From Pleionea mediterranea (GTDB taxonomy: Bacteria; Pseudomonadota; Gammaproteobacteria; Enterobacterales; Kangiellaceae), in the NCBI RefSeq assembly GCF_003148745.1, contig NZ_QGGU01000005.1, positions 186,001 to 250,000 on the forward strand: DNA of 64,000 nt, in the 5' to 3' direction. The position numbers and the translations under genes are program-made. Each line of letters opens with the position of its first letter. Position 1 is the first letter of the stretch. The notes beneath the pieces are model-generated. The model did no database searches, was not told where the DNA came from, and saw nothing but the letters and a program-made list of their open reading frames with translations. Below are positions 18,338 through 27,029 of the stretch, one piece after another.

Positions 18338-19192
18338 ATGCAAATACTTAACAATAAAACGGACGCACAACAACAATTACGCGCGCTAAAACAGCAAGGC
18401 AAACGCATTGCTTTTGTACCAACCATGGGTAATTTGCATGAAGGGCATTTAACTCTGGTGCATCAGGCGAAGCAACAGGCGGATATTGTGGTTGTTAGTA
18501 TTTACGTTAATCCACTGCAGTTTGGGCCGAATGAAGATTACAGCGCCTACCCTCGTACACTGGAAAAGGATTCTCAGCAATTAACCAATGAAGGCGTCGA
18601 CTTTTTATTTTTACCCACGAATGAGACGATTTATCCTAGGGGCAAAGAACATCACACTACCGTTAAAGTAATAGACAGTCTCACCAATAAACTTTGTGGC
18701 GCCAGCCGACCCGGGCATTTTACTGGCGTGACCACCGTGGTGAATATTTTATTTAATATCATTCAGCCAAATGTCGCTATTTTTGGTAAAAAAGATTTCC
18801 AACAGTTGATGGTTATCCGTCGTATGACTGAGGACCTTAGCTTACCCATTGAAATTGTTGGCGGCGACATAATGCGAGAGAAAAATGGCCTGGCCATGAG
18901 TTCGCGCAACGGATATTTATCATCAACCGAAAAAGATAAAGCCGCCCATTTACGAGCCATTATAATTGCCACACAAAAACAAATTGAAGCCGGCGACACT
19001 AATTTTTCAGGTCTTATTCGACACGCCAAGCAACAACTCGAAAACGATGGTTTTAAAGTGGATTACTTTAGCATTGTTCGAACCGATGATCTGGAGCCAG
19101 CCATAAAAAATGATAAACAACTACTTATTGCTGCAGCCGCGTGGCTGGGAAAACCAAGGCTAATCGATAATCAGGAAGTGTTTTTAAAATAA
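18338..19192 (+). CDS. panC: Pantothenate synthetase
   Basis: It joins pantoate and beta-alanine with ATP. It has 284 residues. The HxGH motif is at His34-His37 (NLHEGHL), followed by FGPNEDYSAYPR and GKKDFQQL. The MSSRNGYL segment is the KMSKS equivalent. It lies 81 bp behind panB. It is the last gene of the conserved block; the accessory region begins after its stop. Confidence 0.96.
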   Translation: MQILNNKTDAQQQLRALKQQGKRIAFVPTMGNLHEGHLTLVHQAKQQADIVVVSIYVNPLQFGPNEDYSAYPRTLEKDSQQLTNEGVDFLFLPTNETIYPRGKEHHTTVKVIDSLTNKLCGASRPGHFTGVTTVVNILFNIIQPNVAIFGKKDFQQLMVIRRMTEDLSLPIEIVGGDIMREKNGLAMSSRNGYLSSTEKDKAAHLRAIIIATQKQIEAGDTNFSGLIRHAKQQLENDGFKVDYFSIVRTDDLEPAIKNDKQLLIAAAAWLGKPRLIDNQEVFLK

Positions 19193-19212
19193 ATAAAATT
19201 AATCGGACAAAA

Positions 19213-19247
19213 ATTTTGCAAGTCCGCATAATTTGCAAGACCCCATA
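19213..19247. repeat. Imperfect 17/18-bp direct repeat after panC
   Basis: ATTTTGCAAGTCCGCATA (19213-19230) is followed by ATTTGCAAGACCCCATA (19231-19247). It starts about 20 bp past the panC stop, between convergent genes. Confidence 0.6.
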
Positions 19248-19275
19248 AAGAGATCAGTACATCTAAATAAAAACG

Positions 19276-19581
19276 CTAAACAACAACCTCAACTTGTCTG
19301 GCGTTAATGGAGAAAGCAAGCTCTCTAAAAACACGCTGTTCTACTGGAGAAATACCGCCATCAATTAACTCACGTGGCTTTACAACCACACTTGGCTTTG
19401 ATTTAAATAGCCCCTTAATCCCAAGTTTATCAGCCGCATTGTTTAAACATTGTTCCGCCACGTCAAAATCGCCCACCAACAACCGGGATGTTGAAAATGG
19501 CTTTTCAGGTGTAACAGAAATACTGCCCGGCTCCCCACTAAGTACCATTTTATTAATAAATATTTCTAGGGTTATTTTCAT
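19276..19581 (-). CDS. Small protein with possible local resemblance to MreB
   Basis: I do not recognise this 101-residue protein. Its C-terminal half, with KPSVVVKP, then GGISPVEQR and ARQVEVV, recalls the MreB segment in which a conserved strand is followed by VERRAIRESA and GAREV. The nucleotide-binding parts of MreB are absent. The ATG at 19581 is preferred, since it opens on the charged KITLEIF strand. It is convergent with panC. It could be a remnant, or a small stand-alone family reusing that strand-helix unit. The assignment rests on my reading of motifs only. Confidence 0.55.
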   Translation of the reverse strand: MKITLEIFINKMVLSGEPGSISVTPEKPFSTSRLLVGDFDVAEQCLNNAADKLGIKGLFKSKPSVVVKPRELIDGGISPVEQRVFRELAFSINARQVEVVV

Positions 19582-19662
19582 AAACATAGTTCCACGTCTG
19601 GAAGTTACAGCCAATTAAATCTTATACCAAAACATTTTTCTTATATATTAAAAGAGATTACT

Positions 19663-20061
19663 TTACTCTTTTTTCGGCGGTACAATAAACCAGCTTGCCA
19701 AAACCAGACTACCAAAAACAGTATATACCACTATAAACACCCATTCTGGGGCATTGTAATAAAGCAGCCTTTGAAACCAGTGTTGAATAAAAGAACCGGA
19801 ATAAGTGTTGGAGCTGGCGGCTTCTCTAAGCGCCATCTCCCAAATGGTTAATGGACAAATGGCACCAAACCACGACTGAACAACCACAAACCCAATCACC
19901 AGCAAGTGCATTATTCGAAAAAATCTGTTTCTTACCCACTGCCATTTAACAAAGCATCCAATGTAAATAGCTACAAGCCCAAGTACAACAAAGCAGACAA
20001 CCAATACATGTAGAATTAAAATAGCATCAGCCAAAATTAATAACAGCGTTTTGTTTGTCAT
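19663..20061 (-). CDS. DUF2784 family membrane protein
   Basis: This 132-residue integral membrane protein has about four hydrophobic helices. The family features are visible: an N-terminal LADAILILHVLVVCFVVLG helix, ICPLTIWE between helices two and three, and YSGSFIQHW before the third. The function of DUF2784 is not known. It sits between two small minus-strand genes with gaps of 68 and 81 bp and may be transcribed with them. Confidence 0.8.
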   Translation of the reverse strand: MTNKTLLLILADAILILHVLVVCFVVLGLVAIYIGCFVKWQWVRNRFFRIMHLLVIGFVVVQSWFGAICPLTIWEMALREAASSNTYSGSFIQHWFQRLLYYNAPEWVFIVVYTVFGSLVLASWFIVPPKKE

Positions 20062-20129
20062 ATTTATTTACCTATCGAAAAAGACTTTAGAAACTATTTA
20101 TAGCTTTTAATTAAAACGAATGAGTAGAG

Positions 20130-20333
20130 TTACTTTTCAAGTGCATGCCTACAAAAGTAGCATTTTTCATACGATTTCATTCCAATAAGACTTTCATCAG
20201 GAAAGTCTGCTTTCGTCATTACAGGCTTTCTACACTTTGGACAGCGAAGTGAACTAACCTTATGCAAGTAAATCATATTAATGACGTAGGCAAAAATAAC
20301 AATTATCATTCCTAGGGTTATTTTCACACCCAT
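20130..20333 (-). CDS. Small membrane-anchored zinc-ribbon protein
   Basis: I do not recognise the family. The 67-residue product has one N-terminal membrane helix (about 5-22) and then a likely zinc ribbon with CPKC (Cys31, Cys34) and CYFC (Cys58, Cys61). No ribosome binding site is obvious. Its 5' end shares the string TGAAAATAACCCTAG with the 5' end of the gene at 19276-19581, about 740 bp away, an oddity for two unrelated proteins. Confidence 0.55.
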   Translation of the reverse strand: MGVKITLGMIIVIFAYVINMIYLHKVSSLRCPKCRKPVMTKADFPDESLIGMKSYEKCYFCRHALEK

Positions 20334-20378
20334 TGATATAGTTTACTCTGGACAAACACTCGATAAAGATTATCGGTT

Positions 20379-20456
20379 ATGACGTGGGCTCGCGAAACAC
20401 TCATCGATTTAGAACAAACAACCTATTACCACTGAGTTGCCCGATGTGTCAGACTC
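20379..20456 (+). pseudogene. Relic of an IS200-like (Y1/RAYT) transposase N-terminus
   Basis: From the ATG at 20379 the frame reads TWARETLIDLEQTTYYH, a stop, then VARCVR. In the family as I recall it, the N-terminus runs ARKSLVSLEDTPYYHC followed by VSRCVRRAF, so a Cys codon appears to have become TGA. Sequence after CVR no longer resembles a transposase and further stops follow. No intact catalytic HUH motif is left. This points to a decayed insertion. The match is from memory and short. Confidence 0.5.
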
Positions 20457-21018
20457 GAACTGAGATTCAGGATTTAGTGGGGAAGATCAGGCTGTCCTGT
20501 TATTTTCCTTCAATAAAGCGTTTACTTCGCTTGCTGTCTCAACAGCAAAAAAGCCAAACCATTTGCACTCACTAAGGAGCATACAATAGGCTTGACCCCT
20601 TACCTGCCTTATCTTTTTCCCTCCCGAATCGAGCCTATCAGGACTTTAGTAAACCAGATTGAGCCAAAACGAGGCTGGAAGAAGAAGGTGATTGAAGCAA
20701 CAGAGCCCACATCCCATCGACAGTTAGGATTTTTCCTGGATATCTTTTTTACTAAAGATGAGCGAGCACGGCTAGACCCATAGAATTTAGCGACTTTACA
20801 CACAAATTAATTGGCATGGTTATCTAAGTGGTCCACCGTAACAACTTAGAGTATTGATATATGAACTCATTTAAAAATCTATTAGCGCATCAAAGGATTT
20901 TATACGGCAATTGAAAAGGACAAGAAGTGTCATTTCCAAAAGCTGCGATAACCCTTGTGATGCCAATAAGACACCGAATAGAACAAAGAAGATCCAACTT
21001 AACTTATAAGAAACTGTC

Positions 21019-21060
21019 AAAACTACCCTCTGTACTATAGATTTACCAAAGTACAGAGGG
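21019..21060 (-). terminator. Intrinsic terminator of the two small minus-strand genes
   Basis: A perfect 11-bp stem (21026-21036 with 21050-21060) has a 13-base loop and is followed on the minus strand by TAGTTTTG. It lies 38 bp after the stop of the 46-residue gene. Confidence 0.75.
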
Positions 21061-21098
21061 GAAAGATTTAAACGCTAAACTATAGTGTGGAAGCAGAA

Positions 21099-21239
21099 TC
21101 AATCGTCATCTGTGTCATCGTCATAATAGTCATCCTCATAAAAGTCTTCATCTTCAGCGTAGATATCGACTCCTCGATCATCACCTGTTCCTTCGCAATC
21201 AGTACAACCATCCCCATCACATGAAGTGCATGTTGACAT
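21099..21239 (-). CDS. 46-residue protein with paired DnaJ-type CxxCxGxG motifs
   Basis: This very small gene is supported by a strong ribosome binding site (GGAGGGAG seven bases before the ATG at 21239) and a terminator. Residues 4-11 read CTSCDGDG and residues 12-19 read CTDCEGTG: two back-to-back copies of the CxxCxGxG unit that binds zinc in DnaJ. The remaining 27 residues are extremely acidic (16 Asp/Glu). No J domain or other DnaJ part is present. It lies 18 bp behind the 67-residue gene and should share its mRNA. Zinc binding is inferred; the function is unknown. Confidence 0.8.
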   Translation of the reverse strand: MSTCTSCDGDGCTDCEGTGDDRGVDIYAEDEDFYEDDYYDDDTDDD

Positions 21240-21257
21240 AAGTCTCCCTCCTATAAG

Positions 21258-21461
21258 TTAATCGTCCAAAATGCCAGAAATTAGATCTAGATCGTCAGAG
21301 GTAGCACGTTGATAACCTCGCTCAGTCCAGTATCCGCTTTCATCGGTATAGCCTTGCTGCTTTTGACCGCGCTCTGTAAGATCAAGCAGATTAGTAATTT
21401 TACCGTCAAAAATGCTATCAAAGACTTCACCACCCAGATCCAAAAAACTCTTTAGTGACAT
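21258..21461 (-). CDS. 67-residue acidic protein of unknown function
   Basis: I do not recognise this protein. A textbook GGAGG stands nine bases before the ATG at 21461, so expression is likely. The N-terminal half is a probable amphipathic helix (LKSFLDLGGEVFDSIFDG). The middle carries a GYTDESGYWTERGYQ segment rich in aromatic and polar residues. The end is acidic (DDLDLISGILDD). It is the first gene of a two-gene operon with the Cys-rich 46-residue protein, divergent from the 410-residue orphan. Confidence 0.7.
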   Translation of the reverse strand: MSLKSFLDLGGEVFDSIFDGKITNLLDLTERGQKQQGYTDESGYWTERGYQRATSDDLDLISGILDD

Positions 21462-21639
21462 AAAGCATCCTCCATCAAATTTGTTAATAATGAACGCACT
21501 GCAATTTCCATGTGATACACCAGAAGCTTTGCAGGAATTCCATTGTACTGTGTTAGAATGCTTTTAATGATATTTATCATATTATAATTACCATAGAAAA
21601 CAGCTACTTAGGGCATATTCCAGGATAAATTAATTCGTT

Positions 21640-22872
21640 ATGGATTCTAATTCAAGAAAAAAGGCATATTCTCCCCGAAAGCGGAAAATTTCGATAGCGA
21701 ATATGGAGCCGTCTAGATTTGTAATCTCTGCAGATAAAAAGGTGTACCAAGCTTTATCAGAGTTGTTCACTGAGGCAGGTATGGATCTTGGCAACGAAAT
21801 CAGGGATTTGTATGATTTATTTGTTGAGAGATACTATGTTCATAACCTCCTAAATAACGGTCTAAAATACAATTACAAAGGACTCACTTACCAAGATGTC
21901 ACATTTGAAATCAGTGAAACCGTGGAATTTGAAAGCTTTCTAAAGGAAGTTCTGGAGTTTAAGAAAAATGGCGTGAGGATCGCAAGAAAATATCTCACTT
22001 CACTTAATGGGTCATCAAAAAAAAGTACAAAATTAGACTGTATAGTAAGCGAGTCTTTAAATAACGTCCCTGATCACGTGGGATTACTATCGCTCTTATG
22101 TGGGATGTTTCGAAGAAACCTCTCGGTCTGCATAGATATATTAATTAAGGCATTAAAACAATCCTCAATTATTAATGCATTCGTAACAAAACATGACGTT
22201 TGCTATAGAAGTATTGCGTATGTCTATTATTCAAATATCCATTCTGAAGGTGTGTTAGAAGCCATCTTCGACGATGCGTTTCTTGATGAACTTGATAATG
22301 GAGCTATGCCATTAGACCTTTCTGAATCAGAGCAGGAAAGATACACTGAAAAGATACTGATTGAGTTTACTTTGTCGCTATCTTATTACTTAAATTTTGC
22401 ACAATATGAACAGAGTACTTTTTCCTCAAAGGTACGAACTACTCAGTTCGATCAAAACTTAATTAGGAAGCTTTTGGATTCTTATCATTATGGAAGCAAG
22501 CTCAGTGAATTCACTTTCACCAGTAGCCATAAGACACGAATGCGATTGACGAAGTTAAGAGCGTTTTTGAAGAAAAGTCCTTCTTATCAGGAGTTATCAT
22601 TCCCAGTTGATATAATAATATCCGACCCTACTGATATACGTTACGAAATTCAGGTGCTAATTAGCGTATTATTAACTAAAGAAGAACATCTCGAGTTTCA
22701 ATTAGAATTAGAACAAGCTGTAAGGCCAGTAATTGACGAAGCATTCATGGACAGCGTTTCTACTAAAGAATATTTAATGAAACTTAAAGATCCATTTACT
22801 CCGATGAGAAATAAAGAGATAAATACAAGTGATAATATGTTTGATAGGGTAATGAAGTCGATGAAGCGTTAG
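21640..22872 (+). CDS. 410-residue orphan protein, mostly helical
   Basis: I do not recognise any domain. The protein is soluble, Lys/Glu-rich and looks mainly alpha-helical, with no signal peptide or membrane segment. The first 20 residues are strongly basic (SRKKAYSPRKRK), as in a nucleic-acid-binding tail. The gene is visibly AT-rich compared with the housekeeping genes. TATAAT at 21583-21588 is a plausible -10 box. The ATG at 21640 has only a distant AGGAT upstream; a start at 21703 is possible. It is divergent from the two small genes, 178 bp away, which hints at shared control. Confidence 0.65.
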   Translation: MDSNSRKKAYSPRKRKISIANMEPSRFVISADKKVYQALSELFTEAGMDLGNEIRDLYDLFVERYYVHNLLNNGLKYNYKGLTYQDVTFEISETVEFESFLKEVLEFKKNGVRIARKYLTSLNGSSKKSTKLDCIVSESLNNVPDHVGLLSLLCGMFRRNLSVCIDILIKALKQSSIINAFVTKHDVCYRSIAYVYYSNIHSEGVLEAIFDDAFLDELDNGAMPLDLSESEQERYTEKILIEFTLSLSYYLNFAQYEQSTFSSKVRTTQFDQNLIRKLLDSYHYGSKLSEFTFTSSHKTRMRLTKLRAFLKKSPSYQELSFPVDIIISDPTDIRYEIQVLISVLLTKEEHLEFQLELEQAVRPVIDEAFMDSVSTKEYLMKLKDPFTPMRNKEINTSDNMFDRVMKSMKR

Positions 22873-23331
22873 GATTATATTTTACCATTCTGGTTAATAT
22901 AAGTATAGAATGCCACCCATAACAGAAGAGAAGGCACATAACTTATTCGACTTTTTGACAATACTACTTACTACAAAGCTTACTTTATACCAGTAACAGT
23001 CGAGTACTTTTCTAAATCACTTCCTATGCCTAAGCTCTTTAATTCATACAGGTAAAATGCCATGATTTTTTATTAAGCGCAAGCGACTGCCTGCAGATCG
23101 AATACTTACGACAATCTGTCTTACCGTGTGCAATTAGTTGTTATCTGGAATAACTTTCCTTCTATAGCTAACACCCTCTCATGACAAATACATTAATGAT
23201 AACAATCAAGAGTTCATAAGAACCTCTTTACGAGATATTGTTTTTATTGAAAACAATTTTTCCTTTAACGTATGATCCCATCGCCTTTGGCTTGATGCCA
23301 TTGGACAAACATTAACCTAAGGAGAATATTT
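22873..23331. other. 459-bp gap, no gene seen
   Basis: This AT-rich DNA lies between the orphan and the secreted protein gene. No frame with a ribosome binding site stands out on either strand. The only element I can support is the promoter at 23247-23276. Confidence 0.6.
23247..23276 (+). promoter_or_regulatory. Sigma-70 type promoter for the secreted protein gene
   Basis: TTGAAA (23247-23252) and TATGAT (23271-23276) are separated by 18 bp. The predicted start of transcription near 23283 gives a leader of about 50 bases ending in a good AAGGAG site. Confidence 0.45.
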
Positions 23332-24144
23332 ATGAATAAATGGGTAAAAACTAGCGCGATATTCATCGTATCCGCTTGCAGCACTTTGGCTCAAGCCGAC
23401 GTTTTTAATTATGAAGTATTTGCACCGAGCCACACAGCAACCACCGTATATCCTGGCCTTGATTTAAATGGATTGGAAAAAATTGTTGTTCGTGCCGAAA
23501 ACTCTGACTTTGATCCTGAGATGAAAATTACTCGCCTGCAATTAGCTTTTCCTAATGCCACAGATTTAATCGTTAATAATTTAACATTAAACAGTTCGGG
23601 TACTTATCGCGGTGTTGTGAACGGTGCTTGGGTTTACAAACAAGTGGCAATTGAAGTAGATGCTCCGCAACCCATAACACCACAGTCACAAATTAATGTT
23701 CGTTTGTTTATTGTTGAACATCAAAGCAATATCAATCATCCAGAAATGAGTTTTGGTTATCAAATATTGGACGCTAATGGAATTCTTGAAGATGTTTCGC
23801 CAAATCGTTTGGCTGACACCAATGCTGTCACTGTAGATAACGAACGATTGATTTTACGTTTATTTAAACGTGCTCAGTCCAGCTATCAAGGACAGGGCTT
23901 TAAGGTAGAAACCAACTGGTTAGGTAATGGTGAACGTACTCTTTATTTGCCAGCGCCTTTTACACCAGAAGAATACCACCGTTATAATGCTGTCGGCATC
24001 GACATTGATACATTTACTCACCCAGATGGATTAGAAGAACATAATTTTCAAATTCGCTATGAAGATGAGTTCGGCACGGTACAAACCACACCGCTTGAAC
24101 CACTAAGACCTTATCTGGATACGGCTTACCCGCCCCAGCAATAG
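23332..24144 (+). CDS. Secreted protein of unknown function
   Basis: The 270-residue product starts with a clear signal peptide cleaved at about residue 22 (LAQA/DVF). The mature part is rich in short beta strands and Asn/Thr, consistent with one or two beta-sandwich domains, and has no cysteine. I do not recognise the family. AAGGAG stands at a good distance from the ATG, and a promoter and a terminator frame it as a single gene. It probably ends in the periplasm or outside the cell. Confidence 0.75.
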   Translation: MNKWVKTSAIFIVSACSTLAQADVFNYEVFAPSHTATTVYPGLDLNGLEKIVVRAENSDFDPEMKITRLQLAFPNATDLIVNNLTLNSSGTYRGVVNGAWVYKQVAIEVDAPQPITPQSQINVRLFIVEHQSNINHPEMSFGYQILDANGILEDVSPNRLADTNAVTVDNERLILRLFKRAQSSYQGQGFKVETNWLGNGERTLYLPAPFTPEEYHRYNAVGIDIDTFTHPDGLEEHNFQIRYEDEFGTVQTTPLEPLRPYLDTAYPPQQ

Positions 24145-24208
24145 AAAGGTATTAAAACTTATTTGAGCGCAGGTTAAGAAAATTTATAAACGACAACTGT
24201 CGCTCAAT

Positions 24209-24236
24209 AAAAAAGGCCGAGTACTCGGCCTTTTTT
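24209..24236. terminator. Bidirectional terminator between the secreted protein gene and purA
   Basis: AAAAAAGGCCGAG (24209-24221) pairs with CTCGGCCTTTTTT (24224-24236) around a very tight centre. A- and T-runs on both sides serve the two convergent genes. Confidence 0.92.
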
Positions 24237-24259
24237 ATTAACGCTTAATTCTAATTTAT

Positions 24260-25640
<1,381 letters not shown>

Positions 25641-25808
25641 TTACCTCTATTGACCGTCATTCACAATGCTGATCCCCCAGAGAAACTCGTCTGATAAGCG
25701 TTTTTATTGCTAAAGCTAAACGAAACAATCACTTGCATAGATTGGTTGTACAACATGAGAATTCTTCGGCGATGCAATCCCGGCCGAATGATTCCATTAA
25801 CATCAGAC

Positions 25809-26012
25809 TTAGGTAGCGCTACCACTGCGTAACAGGGTAACCAATAGCAGTCCGAGCAACATGGCGCCTAGCCCTATCATGCGGATGACCTTATCCGATT
25901 GCTGGGCAATCATGATCACGGTGACGCGCCATTTTTCTGGACTGACAAACGGCATAATGCCTTCAATCACTAAAACCAGCGCCAGTGCCACGTATAAATC
26001 TTGCATAGACAT
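25809..26012 (-). CDS. DUF2065 (YjeT-like) membrane protein
   Basis: This 67-residue protein has two membrane helices. The first (ALALVLVIEGIMPFVSP) carries the family signature and the second is GLGAMLLGLLLVTLL. I use the ATG at 26012; a longer frame from 26078 would run through the hflC terminator and begins with residues unlike the family. An ATG two codons later is equally possible. YjeT lies between hflC and purA in E. coli as here. Its function is unknown. Confidence 0.85.
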   Translation of the reverse strand: MSMQDLYVALALVLVIEGIMPFVSPEKWRVTVIMIAQQSDKVIRMIGLGAMLLGLLLVTLLRSGSAT

Positions 26013-26056
26013 TTTCCAATTCGTTGAAGTTGAATCTAAGCGTAAACCGCTGCCAT

Positions 26057-26089
26057 AAAAAAACCCGATGCAAAACATCGGGTTTTTTT
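26057..26089 (-). terminator. Intrinsic terminator after hflC
   Basis: A perfect 14-bp stem (26057-26070 with 26076-26089) has a 5-base loop and flanking A and T runs. It should end the hfq-to-hflC transcript and leave the DUF2065 gene to its own promoter or to read-through. Confidence 0.92.
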
Positions 26090-26138
26090 ATCAATGGCTG
26101 CAATCATAAGTTGAGTACAACCGGTTACCGGAAAGCAA

Positions 26139-27029
26139 TTATTGTTTGTTGCTGTTTTTCAAATACTTGAAAAACTCACTGTCCGGTTTAATCACCAACA
26201 CATCGTCTTTACTGTTAAACGATGCTTTATACGCGTCGAGGCTGCGCAAAAACGCATAGAACTCTGGGTTTTTGTTGTAAGTGTTGGCGTATGTTTTTGC
26301 CACTTCTGCATCGGCTTTACCGCGAGTGGTACGGGCGTACTCATCAGCTTCTGCCAGAATACGCTGCACATCGGCATCGGTTTTTGCCCGTAAAATATTC
26401 GCTTCTTTCTGGCCTTGTGAGCGGATATCAATGGCGGTTGCTTTACGCTCCGACTTAATTTGCTCGTACACCTGAGTAACAACTTTTGAAGTGTAGTTAA
26501 CCTTCTTAACTCGAATATCAACCACTTCAATGCCGTACTCGGGTACACGTTCATTCACGTCTTCACGAATTTCATTCATCAATTCTTCACGTTGCTCAGA
26601 AATTGACTCCTGTAACGTTCGCTGACCAAACTGATCACGCAAACCATTGTCCACAAGACGTTCCAGGAATGATTCCGCCTGACGGAACTGACCATTGGTA
26701 CGTAAGTAAAACTGAGAGAAATCATCAACGCGCCATTGAACGTAGGTGTCCACATCAAGAAACTGTTTATTTGATGTGGTGAACACGTCCGGATCACCGT
26801 CCATCGACTGCACACGTGCATCAATACGAATGATGGAATCTGCCATAGGCCATTTAAAATGGATGCCCGGTGCATAAACCACAGGTGTATTGTCTTCTGC
26901 ATTTCGCAGCACTTTACCAAAGCGAAGCTTTAGAGCGCGTTGCGATTCATCAATCACATACACCGAGTTAATACCGGCAAGCAGAACAACAAGGGCTAAT
27001 ATGCCAATCCAAAAACCTTTACCTTGCAT
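26139..27029 (-). CDS. hflC: HflC, SPFH-domain partner of FtsH
   Basis: With HflK it forms the membrane complex that encloses and modulates the FtsH protease. It has 296 residues: an N-terminal membrane helix (about 5-22), an SPFH/band-7 domain starting with YVIDESQRALKLRFG, and a coiled coil with an alternating Ala/Glu/Arg pattern (about 180-250). The start is supported by AAGGAG. Its ATG overlaps the hflK stop by one base (TAATG), so the two are translationally coupled. Confidence 0.96.
   Translation of the reverse strand: MQGKGFWIGILALVVLLAGINSVYVIDESQRALKLRFGKVLRNAEDNTPVVYAPGIHFKWPMADSIIRIDARVQSMDGDPDVFTTSNKQFLDVDTYVQWRVDDFSQFYLRTNGQFRQAESFLERLVDNGLRDQFGQRTLQESISEQREELMNEIREDVNERVPEYGIEVVDIRVKKVNYTSKVVTQVYEQIKSERKATAIDIRSQGQKEANILRAKTDADVQRILAEADEYARTTRGKADAEVAKTYANTYNKNPEFYAFLRSLDAYKASFNSKDDVLVIKPDSEFFKYLKNSNKQ

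Larger units (their letters stand above)
20334..21098. other. Gene-poor stretch with a transposase relic
   Basis: This 765-bp stretch contains the relic at 20379-20456 and the terminator at 21019-21060. Between them I find no gene I can support. A 63-codon frame (20592-20783, TTG start) encodes YLPYLFPSRIEP and GWKKKVIEAT, which I do not recognise; AAGGAG lies too far upstream to be a convincing binding site. It may be debris of the same element. Confidence 0.55.

Noticed and set aside
19307-19618. 103-codon plus-strand frame opposite the 19276-19581 gene
   Set aside because: Shadow of the minus-strand gene, which has the more protein-like sequence; no ribosome binding site.
20400-20480. tRNA-like stretch with CTCGAACTGAGATT
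   Set aside because: No cloverleaf can be drawn and no acceptor stem pairs; it lies in the transposase relic.
20384-20575. 63-codon plus-strand frame overlapping the transposase relic
   Set aside because: Different frame from the recognisable TWARETLIDLEQ reading; the cysteine pair CPMC appears by chance in that frame.
20592-20783. 63-codon plus-strand frame near the transposase relic
   Set aside because: TTG start, AAGGAG too far upstream, no recognised family; possibly debris. Noted in the gap entry only.
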